From Sinomonas terrae (GTDB lineage Bacteria > Actinomycetota > Actinomycetes > Actinomycetales > Micrococcaceae): a stretch of DNA of 64,000 bases. Below, piece by piece: positions 50,870 through 59,495 of this stretch (position 1 is the first letter of the stretch; every line of letters begins with the position of its first letter). The notes beneath the pieces were generated by a model. The model was given only the letters and a program-made list of their open reading frames with translations, ran no database searches and was not told where the DNA came from. The stretch lies in contig NZ_JAKZBV010000001.1 in assembly GCF_022539255.1 (NCBI RefSeq), forward strand, positions 1,550,001 to 1,614,000, in the 5' to 3' direction. Position numbers and translations under genes: made by a program.

Positions 50870-51586
50870 TCAGGCCGCCGGCTCCCGGTCCGCCAGGAGT
50901 CGGCGGACTTCGTCGTCACTGCATTGCGGAAAGCCCTCGTAAGCCCCACCCACTGAGAGAAACGCGAGCGGCTGGCGCGGGCAGACGACGCGGTCCGCGA
51001 CCTCATCGAGGTCTTTCACGACGCTCGGGGGCGCGACCGGCACGGCGAGGATGACGCTGGAGGCCCCGGCCGCCCGCACCGCGGAAACGGCTGCTCGGGC
51101 GGTGTCCCCGGTCGCCGCTCCGTCGTCGCACACGATCACCGTCCGTCCCGCCGCGTTCTGGTGCCGTCCCCCGAGGAAGACGTCCTCCTGCCGCTCGAGC
51201 TCTGCGGTCTCGCGTTCCCGGACGCGCTCGAGCGACGCATTCGTGAACCCTGCGGCCAGGAGGCGGCGGATCAGGGGGCGGTCCAGGTCAGCGCAGCGCT
51301 CGCCGTCGCACGAGGCGATCGCTCCGAACGCGACCTCCTCATGACCGGGAATGCCCAGCTTCCTTGCGGGGACGACGTCGAAGGGCAGCCCGAGCGCGTG
51401 GCCCACCTCCGCAGCGACGGGAACCCCGCCCCGGCTGAGTCCGACGACGAGGGGGAGAGCGCGCGCTGACGGCGCCGGGAGCACCGAGTCTCTGAGCGCC
51501 GACGCGAGGACACGGCCCGCATGGGCGCGGTCCAAGTAGAGGCCCGTGCCCTCATCCGCTGGTCCAGCCCCCGGCGACGAGGCCAT
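50870..51586 (-). CDS. Phosphoribosyltransferase-fold protein
   Basis: A 238-residue protein with the PRPP-binding loop VIVCDDGAATGDTA and an N-terminal GLSRGGVPVAAEVG hood segment. Stand-alone PRTases of this type are often found with dienelactone-hydrolase-like or dosage genes and have no settled function. The start is uncertain: ATG 51586, GTG 51610 and TTG 51637 are in frame; none has a strong ribosome-binding site. Confidence 0.8.
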   Translation of the reverse strand: MASSPGAGPADEGTGLYLDRAHAGRVLASALRDSVLPAPSARALPLVVGLSRGGVPVAAEVGHALGLPFDVVPARKLGIPGHEEVAFGAIASCDGERCADLDRPLIRRLLAAGFTNASLERVRERETAELERQEDVFLGGRHQNAAGRTVIVCDDGAATGDTARAAVSAVRAAGASSVILAVPVAPPSVVKDLDEVADRVVCPRQPLAFLSVGGAYEGFPQCSDDEVRRLLADREPAA

Positions 51587-51651
51587 GATGTCAGTATGCG
51601 CGCTCACGCCCACGAGAGGTGGGTAATGGTGCTCCAAGGTGGTGGTGAAGT

Positions 51652-52263
51652 GTGAATCCTGGGGGAGCTGACGAGCTCCGGAGGCGGCTCGAGCGGGCGG
51701 CCGAGCTGAGGGCCGCAGGGGACGTGGAGAACGATCCCGAACTCGCGGCCGAGGAGGAGCTGCGTAAGAAGCGGCTCAAGTTCGATCCCGCGGCTCGGGC
51801 CGAGTACCTGGTCCGGGACGCGATGGCGCGCGGTGAGTTCGACAACCTCAAATACGCTGGGAAGCCGATTCCGGGGCTCGGGGGAACCTACGATCCAGAC
51901 TGGTGGATCAAGGGACTCATCCAGCGTGAGCACCTGTCCGGCCTCGGGCCGAAGGCGCTGCTCCTGCGCGTCGAGGATGCGGAGCTGGATGAGCGCCTTG
52001 ACACCCTGTTCACGGAGCGCGAGGTGCGGGCAGCGGTCGAGGACTTCAACGCGCGCGTGATCGACGCGCGGCGTCAGCTCGAGGGCGGCCCCCCTGTGGT
52101 CACCAAGACGCGCGACGTCGAGGGCGAGGTTCGTCGCTGGCGGGAGCGGCGAGAGCTGCGCGCCGTGGCGACGCGGCGCGAGGAGGAAGCGGCCGCAGCC
52201 GAGGAGGAGGTCCGCAGGAAGCAGCGGACGTGGTGGCGCCGCCTCTGGCGGGGGCAGCACTAG
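51652..52263 (+). CDS. DUF1992 (DnaJ-C28-like) family protein
   Basis: A 203-residue hydrophilic protein. The block RDAMARGEFDNLKYAGKPIPG followed by YDPDWWIKGLI is the DUF1992 / DNAJC28 conserved domain. The rest is charged helix, ending in a basic, Trp-rich tail (QRTWWRRLWRGQH) that may touch the membrane. Function unknown. GTG start at 51652. Confidence 0.88.
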   Translation: MNPGGADELRRRLERAAELRAAGDVENDPELAAEEELRKKRLKFDPAARAEYLVRDAMARGEFDNLKYAGKPIPGLGGTYDPDWWIKGLIQREHLSGLGPKALLLRVEDAELDERLDTLFTEREVRAAVEDFNARVIDARRQLEGGPPVVTKTRDVEGEVRRWRERRELRAVATRREEEAAAAEEEVRRKQRTWWRRLWRGQH

Positions 52264-52302
52264 AGTTCACATCTCCGGTGCCGCCCCCCGCTCATCGACC
52301 TG

Positions 52303-53148
52303 TCAGTAGCTCGCGGGCCGATCGCCGTCGTCCCCGGCGCTCTTCGCGGCTGTCTGCGAGAAGCGTAGGGCGAGCTCTTCGCTCGAGCGGGCGAGGATGG
52401 CTACGTCCGCGCCGACGAGGACGAAGCGGGCCCCCGCGCCGATGTACCGCCGGGCTGTGGCCTCGACGAAGGCGTTGACGCCCGCGGGCTTCCCGGCCTC
52501 CTGGGCGGCGGCAAGGCAGCGTTCGACGGCCTGGATCACGTCTGGGTGCTCCTGCTGTCCCAGATAGCCCATCGAGGCGGCGAGATCGGAGGGGCCGATG
52601 AAGATCGCGTCGATGCCGTCGACGGCCAGGATCTCCTCGACGTTCTCGACCGCCTCGCTCGTCTCGATCTGCACCGCGAGCGAGATGGTCTCGTCGGCCC
52701 GGGCGAGGTAGTCCGGGATGCGGTTCCACCGGGCGGCACGGGCGAGGGCGGAGCCGACGCCGCGCACACCGTGCGGCGGGTACCGCACGGCCGCGACAGC
52801 CGCCCGAGCCTGCTCGGCGTCGTTCACCATCGGGATCAGCAGGTTCTGCGCACCGAGGTCGAGGTACTGCTTGATGAGCACCACGTCGTTCCACGGCAGG
52901 CGCACCATCGGCAGGACCGGATAGCCGTGCACGGCATGGAGCTGGGCGAGGACTGACTCGAGCGAGTTCGGGCTGTGCTCGGTGTCGATGAGGAGCCAGT
53001 CCGCGCCGGAGCCGGCCATGATCTCGGCGACCAAGGGGCTGCCGGAGCAGACCCAGAGGCCGATCTTCGCACCGGGCTCTCCAGCTTCAGCGCCAGTCTG
53101 GGCGAGCGCGTGCCGGAAGGTGCGCTCGGGTTCTAGACGAAACGGCAT
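52303..53148 (-). CDS. hpaI: HpaI-type aldolase (HHED aldolase)
   Basis: A 281-residue class II pyruvate aldolase that cleaves 4-hydroxy-2-oxoheptanedioate to pyruvate and succinic semialdehyde, the last step of the homoprotocatechuate route. Seen are GADWLLIDTEHSP, QIETSEAVENVEEI with the metal Glu, and GIDAIFIGPSDLAASMG. ATG at 53148; the frame is open upstream but has no homology. Overlaps hpaH by 16 bp. Last gene of the hpa operon. Confidence 0.92.
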   Translation of the reverse strand: MPFRLEPERTFRHALAQTGAEAGEPGAKIGLWVCSGSPLVAEIMAGSGADWLLIDTEHSPNSLESVLAQLHAVHGYPVLPMVRLPWNDVVLIKQYLDLGAQNLLIPMVNDAEQARAAVAAVRYPPHGVRGVGSALARAARWNRIPDYLARADETISLAVQIETSEAVENVEEILAVDGIDAIFIGPSDLAASMGYLGQQEHPDVIQAVERCLAAAQEAGKPAGVNAFVEATARRYIGAGARFVLVGADVAILARSSEELALRFSQTAAKSAGDDGDRPASY

Positions 53149-53918
53149 GTCACCGCCCCCAAAGGCCCGTAGTCCGCGTACACCGTGTCTCCTTCGTAGA
53201 CCCACATGGGGCGTGTGAACGATCCGGCGAGGACGAGGTCGCCGGCCCGGAGCGACTGCCCGTGCTGGGCGAGCTTGTCGGCGAGCCACGCGACGCCCGA
53301 CGCCGGGTGGTTGAGGACGCCGGCCGCGACGCCGGTCTCCACGATCTCCTGATTCTGGTACAGGAGAGCGGAGACCCAGCGGAGGTCGACGTCGTGCGGC
53401 CGCACGGGGCGCCCGCCCACCACCATCGCGCCCATCGCCGCGTTGTCCGAGATCGTGTCCACGATCGTGCGGCCCTGCATCTCGATCCGGGAATCGAGGA
53501 TCTCCAGGGCCGGGACGACATAGTCGGTCGCGTCGAGGACGTCGAACAGCGTGATCCCTGGCCCCTTGAGGTCCTGATTCAGCCGGAACGCAAGCTCGAC
53601 CTCGATCCGCGGATGGGTGTAGCGCTTCCAATCCACGACCGAGCCGTTCTCGAGGACCATGTCGTCGAAGATGACGCCGTAGTCCGGCTCGGTGATGCCG
53701 GTCGCGGCCTGCATGGCCTTGGACGTCAGCCCGATCTTGCGGCCGACCACGCGCTTGCCCTGGGCCTCGAGCCGGGAGGCCCACAGCTTCTGGACTGCGT
53801 ACGAATCCTCGATGTCCATGCCCTCGTAGCGGGTGTGGAGCAGCGGGACGGGCGTGCGCGTCCGCCCCGCCTCCACGAGCTCATCGGCGATCGTCTCGAT
53901 GGTCTGGGGATCGAGCAC
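53133..53918 (-). CDS. hpaH: 2-oxo-hept-4-ene-1,7-dioate hydratase
   Basis: A 261-residue hydratase of the HpaH/MhpD family. It has VVGRKIGLTSKAMQ, a metal site in YTHPRIEVELAFRL and LEILDSRI, and the family-typical VLAGSFTRPMWVYEGD. It adds water to the double bond before HpaI cleavage. GTG start at 53918, three bases after the hpaD stop; 3' end overlaps hpaI. Confidence 0.93.
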   Translation of the reverse strand: MLDPQTIETIADELVEAGRTRTPVPLLHTRYEGMDIEDSYAVQKLWASRLEAQGKRVVGRKIGLTSKAMQAATGITEPDYGVIFDDMVLENGSVVDWKRYTHPRIEVELAFRLNQDLKGPGITLFDVLDATDYVVPALEILDSRIEMQGRTIVDTISDNAAMGAMVVGGRPVRPHDVDLRWVSALLYQNQEIVETGVAAGVLNHPASGVAWLADKLAQHGQSLRAGDLVLAGSFTRPMWVYEGDTVYADYGPLGAVTCRFV

Positions 53919-53921
53919 GTC

Positions 53922-55025
53922 TCAGACCTGGCTTCCGAGCTTGAAGCCCTTCGAGGCCTCGCCATGGTACGAGCCGGACTCGTCGCCGGCGCGGGTGTAG
54001 GAGAAGCCGTCCGCGCCGATCGTCACGGCCAGCTCGGACTTGTCCTCGCGCTTGATGACCTCCTGCGGGTTGCCGTCGAGGTCGAGCACGAGGGAGGCCT
54101 CGGTGTACCAGGACGGGACCACCGGGTTGCCCCACCAGTCACGGCGCTGGTTGTCATGGACGTCCCACGTGATCGTGGGGTTGTCCGGGTCGCCCGTGTA
54201 GTAGTCCTGCGTGTAGATCTCCACCCGGTGCCCGTCGGGGTCGAGGATGTAGAGGTAGAACGCGTTCGAGACACCATGGCGGCCCGGGCCGCGCTCGATC
54301 CGGTCCGACATGCGCAGGGCGCCCATCTTGTCGCAGATCTGGATGATGTTGTGCTTCTCGTGGGTGGAGAACGCGATGTGGTGCAGGCGCGGGCCGTCGC
54401 CACCGGTCAGTGCCGTGTCGTGGACGGTCTCCTTGCGGTGCAGCCACGCCGCGTAGGTGGTGCCCTCGGAGTCCTTGATGTCCTCCGAGACCCGGAAGCC
54501 GAGGCCCTCGAGGTAGACGCGCCCGCGCGGGACGTCCGGGGTGACCTGGTTGAAGTGGTCCAGCCGCACGAGCTCGCCGGCCGAGTACAGGTCGTAGCGC
54601 ATGTGCAGACGCTCCACGTGCTCGACCTCGTAGAAGAACTCGTACGGGAAGCCCAACGGGTCCTCGACGCGCACGGCATCGCCGATGCCGCGCACGAAGC
54701 CCTCCTTGCGCCGCTCTGTCCGGCAGCCGAGCTCCTTGAAGTAGGCCTCGCCCTTGTCCACGTCCTCCGGTGTGCGGACCCGGAACGCGAACGCGGCGGC
54801 GGCCGCGATCGGGCCCTTGCGCAGCACGAGGTTGTGGTGGATGAACTCCTCGAAGGAGCGCAGGTAGATCGCCTCGTCGTCCTCGTACGTCACGTGCAGG
54901 CCGAGCAGGTCCACGTAGAAGTCACGCGACTTCTTCAGGTCGGTGACCACGAGGTCGAGGTACGCGCAGCGGACGATGTCCGGCGCTGGCACGGAGGGGG
55001 TGGGAACGGACGTGCTAGCGGTCAT
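53922..55025 (-). CDS. hpaD: 3,4-dihydroxyphenylacetate 2,3-dioxygenase
   Basis: A 367-residue vicinal-oxygen-chelate extradiol dioxygenase that opens the ring of homoprotocatechuate. Metal ligands His157 (RLDHFNQV), His216 (RLHHIAFS) and Glu269 (HRVEIYT) are two positions off the known His155/His214/Glu267 of the Brevibacterium enzyme. The close relative in Arthrobacter globiformis (MndD) uses manganese; metal choice here is open. Third last in the operon. Confidence 0.95.
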   Translation of the reverse strand: MTASTSVPTPSVPAPDIVRCAYLDLVVTDLKKSRDFYVDLLGLHVTYEDDEAIYLRSFEEFIHHNLVLRKGPIAAAAAFAFRVRTPEDVDKGEAYFKELGCRTERRKEGFVRGIGDAVRVEDPLGFPYEFFYEVEHVERLHMRYDLYSAGELVRLDHFNQVTPDVPRGRVYLEGLGFRVSEDIKDSEGTTYAAWLHRKETVHDTALTGGDGPRLHHIAFSTHEKHNIIQICDKMGALRMSDRIERGPGRHGVSNAFYLYILDPDGHRVEIYTQDYYTGDPDNPTITWDVHDNQRRDWWGNPVVPSWYTEASLVLDLDGNPQEVIKREDKSELAVTIGADGFSYTRAGDESGSYHGEASKGFKLGSQV

Positions 55026-55086
55026 TGTCTTCTTCTCCTCTTTGAGCTGTCAGTTCTTCGAGCTGTCAGTGAGCAGAGCCCGAGTC

Positions 55087-56592
55087 TCAGGCGCCGAACC
55101 TGGGGGTGTGGACGTCGCCGAGCGTGATGTGGACGGCCTGCTGGTCGGTGTAGAAGTCGATCGAGCGGTAGCCGCCCTCGTGGCCGAGACCCGAGGCCTT
55201 GACTCCGCCGAAAGGGGTACGCAGATCTCGGACGTTGTGCGAGTTGAGCCACACCATGCCCGCATTGATCGACTGCGCAAAGTTGTGGGCTCGCTTGAGA
55301 TCGTTCGTCCACACGTAGGCGGCGAGGCCGTACTTCGTATTGTTGGCGAGCGAAAGGGCCTCATCGTCGTCGTCGAACGGAGTGATGGCGACGACGGGGC
55401 CGAAGATCTCTTCCTGGAAGATCCGCGCGTCCGGCTTGACGTCGGCGAACACGGTCGGCGCGACATACGAGCCATGCTCCTGGCCCTCGGGGAGGTTCTC
55501 GGGACGGCCGCCACCGGCGAGGAGCCGGCCCTCCGACTTGCCGATCTCGACGTAGCTCATGACCTTCTCGTAGTGCTCCGGGTGCACGAGCGCGCCGACC
55601 TGCGTCTTCGGGTCGTGCGGGTCGCCGACCACGATGTTCTTGGCCCGCTCCGCGTAGCGCTCGGTGAACTCGTCGTAGATGCTGCGCTCGACGAGTATCC
55701 GCGACCCGGCGGTGCAGCGCTCGCCGTTGAGGGAGAAGACGCCGAACAGCGTCGAGTCGATCGCGGCGTCGAGATCGGCGTCGGCGAAGACGACGGCCGG
55801 GGACTTGCCGCCGAGCTCCATCGACATGCCCTTGAGGTTCTCCGCGCAGTTGCGGAAGATGAGCTGCCCGGTCGAGGACTCGCCGGTGAAGGAGATGAGC
55901 GGGACATCGGGGTGCTTTACGAGCGAATCGCCGGCGGTCTCGCCGAAGCCATTGACGAGGTTGAAGACGCCCTCGGGCAGGCCGGCCTCCTCGAAGATGT
56001 CGGCCCAGAGCGACGCCGAGAGCGGCGTGAACTCGGCCGGCTTGAGCACCACGGTGCAGCCCGACGCGATCGACGGCGCGAGCTTCCACGACTCGAGCAT
56101 GAACGGCGTGTTCCACGGCGTGATGAGGCCGGCGACGCCGATCGGCTTGCGGTTGACGTAGTTGAGCTGGCTGCCGGGGACCTTGAGGGCATTGTCCTGC
56201 TGGGCAACGATGAGGTCCGCGAAGAAGCGGAAGTTCTCCGCCGCGCGCTGCGCCTGGCCGCGGGCCTGCGTGATCGGGAGGCCCGTGTCGAAGGTCTCCA
56301 TCTCGGCGAGGCGGTCCTCCTGGGCCTCGACGGCGTCGGCGATCGCGTTGAGGATCCGAGCGCGGGCCCGCGGCTTCATGCGCGGCCATGGACCGTGCTC
56401 AAACGCTTCGGTCGCGGCGGCGACGGCGGCGTCGATGTCCGCCTTCTGGCCGGAGGCAGCGGTCGCGTACGTCGTGTTCGTGACGGGGTCGAGGACCTCG
56501 AAGGTCTCTCCGCCGATCGAGTCGACACGCTTGCCGCCGATGTAGTGCTGCAGATGGGTCGGCAGGTTCTCGGGCACAAAGTGCTTGCTCAT
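55087..56592 (-). CDS. hpaE: 5-carboxymethyl-2-hydroxymuconate semialdehyde dehydrogenase
   Basis: A 501-residue aldehyde dehydrogenase. ITPWNTPFMLESWK, SFTGESSTGQ, the general base in MELGGKSPA and the catalytic Cys in NGERCTAGSRI are present. It oxidises the ring-cleavage aldehyde made by HpaD. ATG at 56592. The 61-bp gap before hpaD holds a short direct repeat GAGCTGTCAGT, twice. Confidence 0.93.
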   Translation of the reverse strand: MSKHFVPENLPTHLQHYIGGKRVDSIGGETFEVLDPVTNTTYATAASGQKADIDAAVAAATEAFEHGPWPRMKPRARARILNAIADAVEAQEDRLAEMETFDTGLPITQARGQAQRAAENFRFFADLIVAQQDNALKVPGSQLNYVNRKPIGVAGLITPWNTPFMLESWKLAPSIASGCTVVLKPAEFTPLSASLWADIFEEAGLPEGVFNLVNGFGETAGDSLVKHPDVPLISFTGESSTGQLIFRNCAENLKGMSMELGGKSPAVVFADADLDAAIDSTLFGVFSLNGERCTAGSRILVERSIYDEFTERYAERAKNIVVGDPHDPKTQVGALVHPEHYEKVMSYVEIGKSEGRLLAGGGRPENLPEGQEHGSYVAPTVFADVKPDARIFQEEIFGPVVAITPFDDDDEALSLANNTKYGLAAYVWTNDLKRAHNFAQSINAGMVWLNSHNVRDLRTPFGGVKASGLGHEGGYRSIDFYTDQQAVHITLGDVHTPRFGA

Positions 56593-56608
56593 GCTGGGGC
56601 TCCTTCTT

Positions 56609-57313
56609 TCAGAGGTTCGGGAAATTGGGGTGCGCATCGGTGCGCTCGAGGTAGGCGTCGAGGGTCGCGGAACGGTGTCGGCGAGCAGCGAGTTCGATCT
56701 CCGCCGTCGGGGCACCGTTCTCGATGAGCTTCAGGAGCTCCTCGTGCTCGGTGACCGATTCGCTCGCGCGTTCGGGGACGAAGCTGAACGTCGAGCCGCG
56801 GAGGGCCGTGAGGCGGTTCCAGCCGCGGTGCACGAGGTCCAGGATGTGCGGGTTCGGGCAGTGCTCGAACAGCACGCTGTGGAAGTCATGGTTGAGCTGG
56901 GTGAATTTCACTGGGTCGAAGTTCTCGGGGAAGTCCGCGAGCATCGTCTGCATGCGGGCGTTGACTTCGCGAGCGGCCTCGAGGTCAGAGCGGCCGACGG
57001 CGGGCGCGGACAGGGCGGTCGCGGCACCTTCGACGAGGCTCAGGGTCTGCATCGTGTACAGGTACTCGACCGGGTCGATTCCCGCGACGGTCGCGCCGAC
57101 ATTCTTCTCGAAGGTCACGAGCCCCTCGGCCTCGAGCCGGCGAACCGCCTCGCGGACGGGCACCACGGAGACGTCGAGTTCGGTTGCGACCTGGGCGAGC
57201 ACGAGGCGAGCCCCGGGAGCGAGGGTCCCCGAGACAATCCGCTCGTGAAGCCACTCGTAGGCTAGCTGGGACTTGCTGAGCGCAGGTGCCGTTTCCTCGG
57301 CGGCGGCACTCAT
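56609..57313 (-). CDS. GntR family regulator (FCD) of the hpa operon
   Basis: A 234-residue regulator with wHTH (LAQVATELDVSVVPVREAVRRLEAEG) and FCD domain with FTQLNHDFHSVLFEHCPN. It is inside the operon, between hpaE and the FAH-RraA gene, whose stop overlaps its start by 4 bp, so it is co-transcribed with its targets. Two CGTATAC palindromes upstream of the operon are its likely binding sites. Confidence 0.9.
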   Translation of the reverse strand: MSAAAEETAPALSKSQLAYEWLHERIVSGTLAPGARLVLAQVATELDVSVVPVREAVRRLEAEGLVTFEKNVGATVAGIDPVEYLYTMQTLSLVEGAATALSAPAVGRSDLEAAREVNARMQTMLADFPENFDPVKFTQLNHDFHSVLFEHCPNPHILDLVHRGWNRLTALRGSTFSFVPERASESVTEHEELLKLIENGAPTAEIELAARRHRSATLDAYLERTDAHPNFPNL

Positions 57314-58803
57314 GGCTTGGCCATCTCGGCGCCGGATGTCTCCGCCTCGTACTTCGCCCGCCACTCGGCGTTCATCGGGAACAGCCCGTTCACCGGGTTG
57401 CCCTCGGCGACCCGCTCCGCGACCCACGCCTCCTCGCGCTCCTGGGCTGCGGCGTCGTTCGCGACCTCCTCGACGAGCTGCGGGGGGATGACCACGAGGC
57501 CGTCCTCGTCGCCGACGATGACGTCGCCCGGCTGCACGGCGGCCCCGCCGCATGCGACGGTCTCGTCGACGGCCCACGGAACGTGCTTCCGACCGAGGAC
57601 AGCCGGGTGCGCGCTCGACCCCCAGACGGGGATGTCCATTCCGGAGACCGGGCCGAAGTCGCGGATGCCCCCGTCGGTGATGATCGCCTCGGCCCCGAGG
57701 ACTTGGGCGCGGAGGGCGAGGACGTCCCCGAGCGTGCCCGCGCCCTTCTCACCGCGGGCGTCCATGACGAGGATGTCGCCGGGGCGGAGGGAATCGACCG
57801 CTCGCTTCTGCGCGTTGTACCCGCCGCCGTGCGTCTTGAAGAGGTCTTCCCGTGCCGGGATGTAGCGGAGCGTGCGCGCGATGCCGACGATCTTCGCGCC
57901 GGGCTTCGTGGGGATGAGTCCCTCGATGTGGCAGTTCTGCATTCCGCGCTTCCGGAGCTGGACGCTCAGCGTCGCGGTGCCGACGGACCGTAGCGTGGCC
58001 TCGAGTTCGGGAGTGAGGACGCTTGCAGGGCGCCCGTCCCGCGGGGCGACACCAGCGGCCTCGGGCGAGCCCCACGCATCGATGCGCTCGGCGTCGTTCA
58101 CCTTCGGCATCGCTCCGATGGGGGAAAGGATCAAATCGGACTCGACGACCTTGTTCGACAGGCGGCCGGTGCTGACCGGGGCCCCGTCGAGACCCGTGCC
58201 GTCCACCTCGACCTCGAGGACGTCCCCGGGCTGGGCCACGGTGGCTCCCGCGGGAGTTCCGGTCAGGATGATGTCGCCCGGATGAAGGGTCATGAGCCGT
58301 GAAAGGTCCGCGACCAGCTGGGCGAACGGGAAGATGAGCGTGGAGGTCGAATCCTCCTGGACGAGTTCGCCGTTGCGCCACGTGCGGACACGGAGGTTGG
58401 TCGGATCGAGCTCCTGGGCCGGCAGGAGGCGTGGGCCGATCGGGGCGATCCCGTCGACGCCCTTTGAGCGGAGGTTGGAGCCCTTGTCCGGCCAGCGGAG
58501 GTCGGCCAGCCCGGCGTCGTTCGCGGCCGTCACCCAGCCGACGTGCTGCCATGCCTCATCGATACCCACGTTGCGGGCACGGCCGCCCATGACGAGCGCC
58601 ACCTCGCCCTCGAAGGTGAAGAGTTCGACGCCCTGGGGACGCTCGAGCTCCGCGTCCGAGAGTGCGAGCGACGTGGCCGGCTTGAGGAAGTAGGAGGGGA
58701 CCTCGGGGGTGCGGCCCCGCTGCGCTGCGCGGCTCGGGTAGTTGAGGTGGACCGCAATGACCTTGCCAGCGGCGTCCAGATGTTCCTGCGTGAGCTGTTC
58801 CAC
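57310..58803 (-). CDS. FAH-RraA fusion in the hpaG position
   Basis: A 497-residue two-domain protein. Residues about 40-240 are a FAH/HpaG-type domain (SYFLKPATSLALSD, FEGEVALVMGGRARN, ILTGTPAGATVAQPGD). Residues about 270-470 are an RraA-type domain (GDILVMDARGEKGAGTLGD and AIITDGGIRDFGPVSG) as in oxaloacetate decarboxylase and HMG aldolase relatives. Normal HpaG has two FAH domains, for isomerisation and decarboxylation; here the second activity may be carried by the RraA half. GTG at 58803 follows a GAGGGAGAGGG element. First gene of the operon. Confidence 0.85.
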   Translation of the reverse strand: MEQLTQEHLDAAGKVIAVHLNYPSRAAQRGRTPEVPSYFLKPATSLALSDAELERPQGVELFTFEGEVALVMGGRARNVGIDEAWQHVGWVTAANDAGLADLRWPDKGSNLRSKGVDGIAPIGPRLLPAQELDPTNLRVRTWRNGELVQEDSTSTLIFPFAQLVADLSRLMTLHPGDIILTGTPAGATVAQPGDVLEVEVDGTGLDGAPVSTGRLSNKVVESDLILSPIGAMPKVNDAERIDAWGSPEAAGVAPRDGRPASVLTPELEATLRSVGTATLSVQLRKRGMQNCHIEGLIPTKPGAKIVGIARTLRYIPAREDLFKTHGGGYNAQKRAVDSLRPGDILVMDARGEKGAGTLGDVLALRAQVLGAEAIITDGGIRDFGPVSGMDIPVWGSSAHPAVLGRKHVPWAVDETVACGGAAVQPGDVIVGDEDGLVVIPPQLVEEVANDAAAQEREEAWVAERVAEGNPVNGLFPMNAEWRAKYEAETSGAEMAKP

Positions 58804-58855
58804 GAAAGCCCTCTCCCTCGAGTCGTCATGATGTCGCCTCTCGGCGTGATCCTGA

Positions 58856-58878
58856 TCGTATACGAAAATCGTATACGA
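58856..58878. promoter_or_regulatory. Twin operator palindromes of the hpa operon
   Basis: Two perfect 10-bp palindromes TCGTATACGA at 58856-58865 and 58869-58878, separated by AAA and 13 bp centre to centre, just upstream of the FAH-RraA start. GTATAC-centred sites are typical of FCD-type GntR regulators, so the operon-encoded GntR is the likely binder. Confidence 0.75.
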
Positions 58879-59305
58879 AGTCGGGAGGTGACTCAAGAGG
58901 CATTATTCGCCCGCACCATGGACTCGAAGGCGCCTCATGAAAATCAGCCTCGTCGACGACGTCATGCTGGCCGGCTCGTGAACGGACACCGTCGGCGTCG
59001 TCGCCTTCCCCGAGGACGTGACCCATTAGCGGACGGGCGGAACACAGGACTGGAGCACGGAGGCGAGCGCTGGCATCCACCGACAGTGCCGTCGCGTACC
59101 ACGTAGATCGCTCGGGTGAGCACGGATATTTCTGCGAAAACGTCCGCGCTGACCACTGAGATTCACCCATTCCCGCACTTAGTGACTCCTTTCGTCCGTA
59201 TAAACTGACGTCCTTGTGCGGGTGTTTGTTTCCTTCAATTGGCCTGTCCAAGGAGCTGTTTTTGCTGTCCTCATTCGCACGATCATCAGAAATGAGAAAC
59301 TCTCC
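58879..59305. other. Intergenic stretch without a recognisable gene
   Basis: No frame here has family resemblance. A 14-codon frame from 58937 and other fragments look like decay or chance. Base composition falls toward the 3' end, and a TATAAA at 59199-59204 could be the -10 region of a promoter for the following genes, without a clear -35. Confidence 0.5.
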
Positions 59306-59490
59306 ATGAAGAAGCTTTCTAAAGTTGCAGCGGCGGTCGCGATTTCCACCGCAGCGGTTTTCGCCTCGGAGCCGTGAGTTTCTACCGGCACATCAATTAT
59401 GCCGGGAGCGCCTTCGGGACCTCTTATATGCGCGGCTCGGAGTACGTGGACGGGATGGGGATAGGGGTGAGGAGGGGTGAGGAGGGGTGA
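59306..59490 (+). pseudogene. Broken small secreted-peptide gene, possibly lactococcin-972-like
   Basis: ATG at 59306 starts a clear signal peptide (MKKLSKVAAAVAIST, then AAVFAS) that meets a stop after 23 residues (59375-59377). In the +2 frame the sequence continues from 59374 as SFYRHINYAGSAFGTSYMRG before ending at 59488-59490 in a short GGGGTGAGGA repeat. The Y/H/G/S spacing recalls mature lactococcin 972-type bacteriocins, and the neighbouring MacB-type ABC operon suits this. The similarity is weak; a beta/gamma-crystallin-like inhibitor is another option. The gene is frameshifted and truncated. Confidence 0.5.
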
Positions 59491-59495
59491 GGAAG

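Noticed and set aside
54943..56727. A 594-codon plus-strand frame opposite hpaE.
   Set aside because: Antisense shadow of a full-length aldehyde dehydrogenase.
58937..58981. A 14-codon frame before the bacteriocin-like remnant.
   Set aside because: Too short, no convincing ribosome-binding site and no recognised motif.
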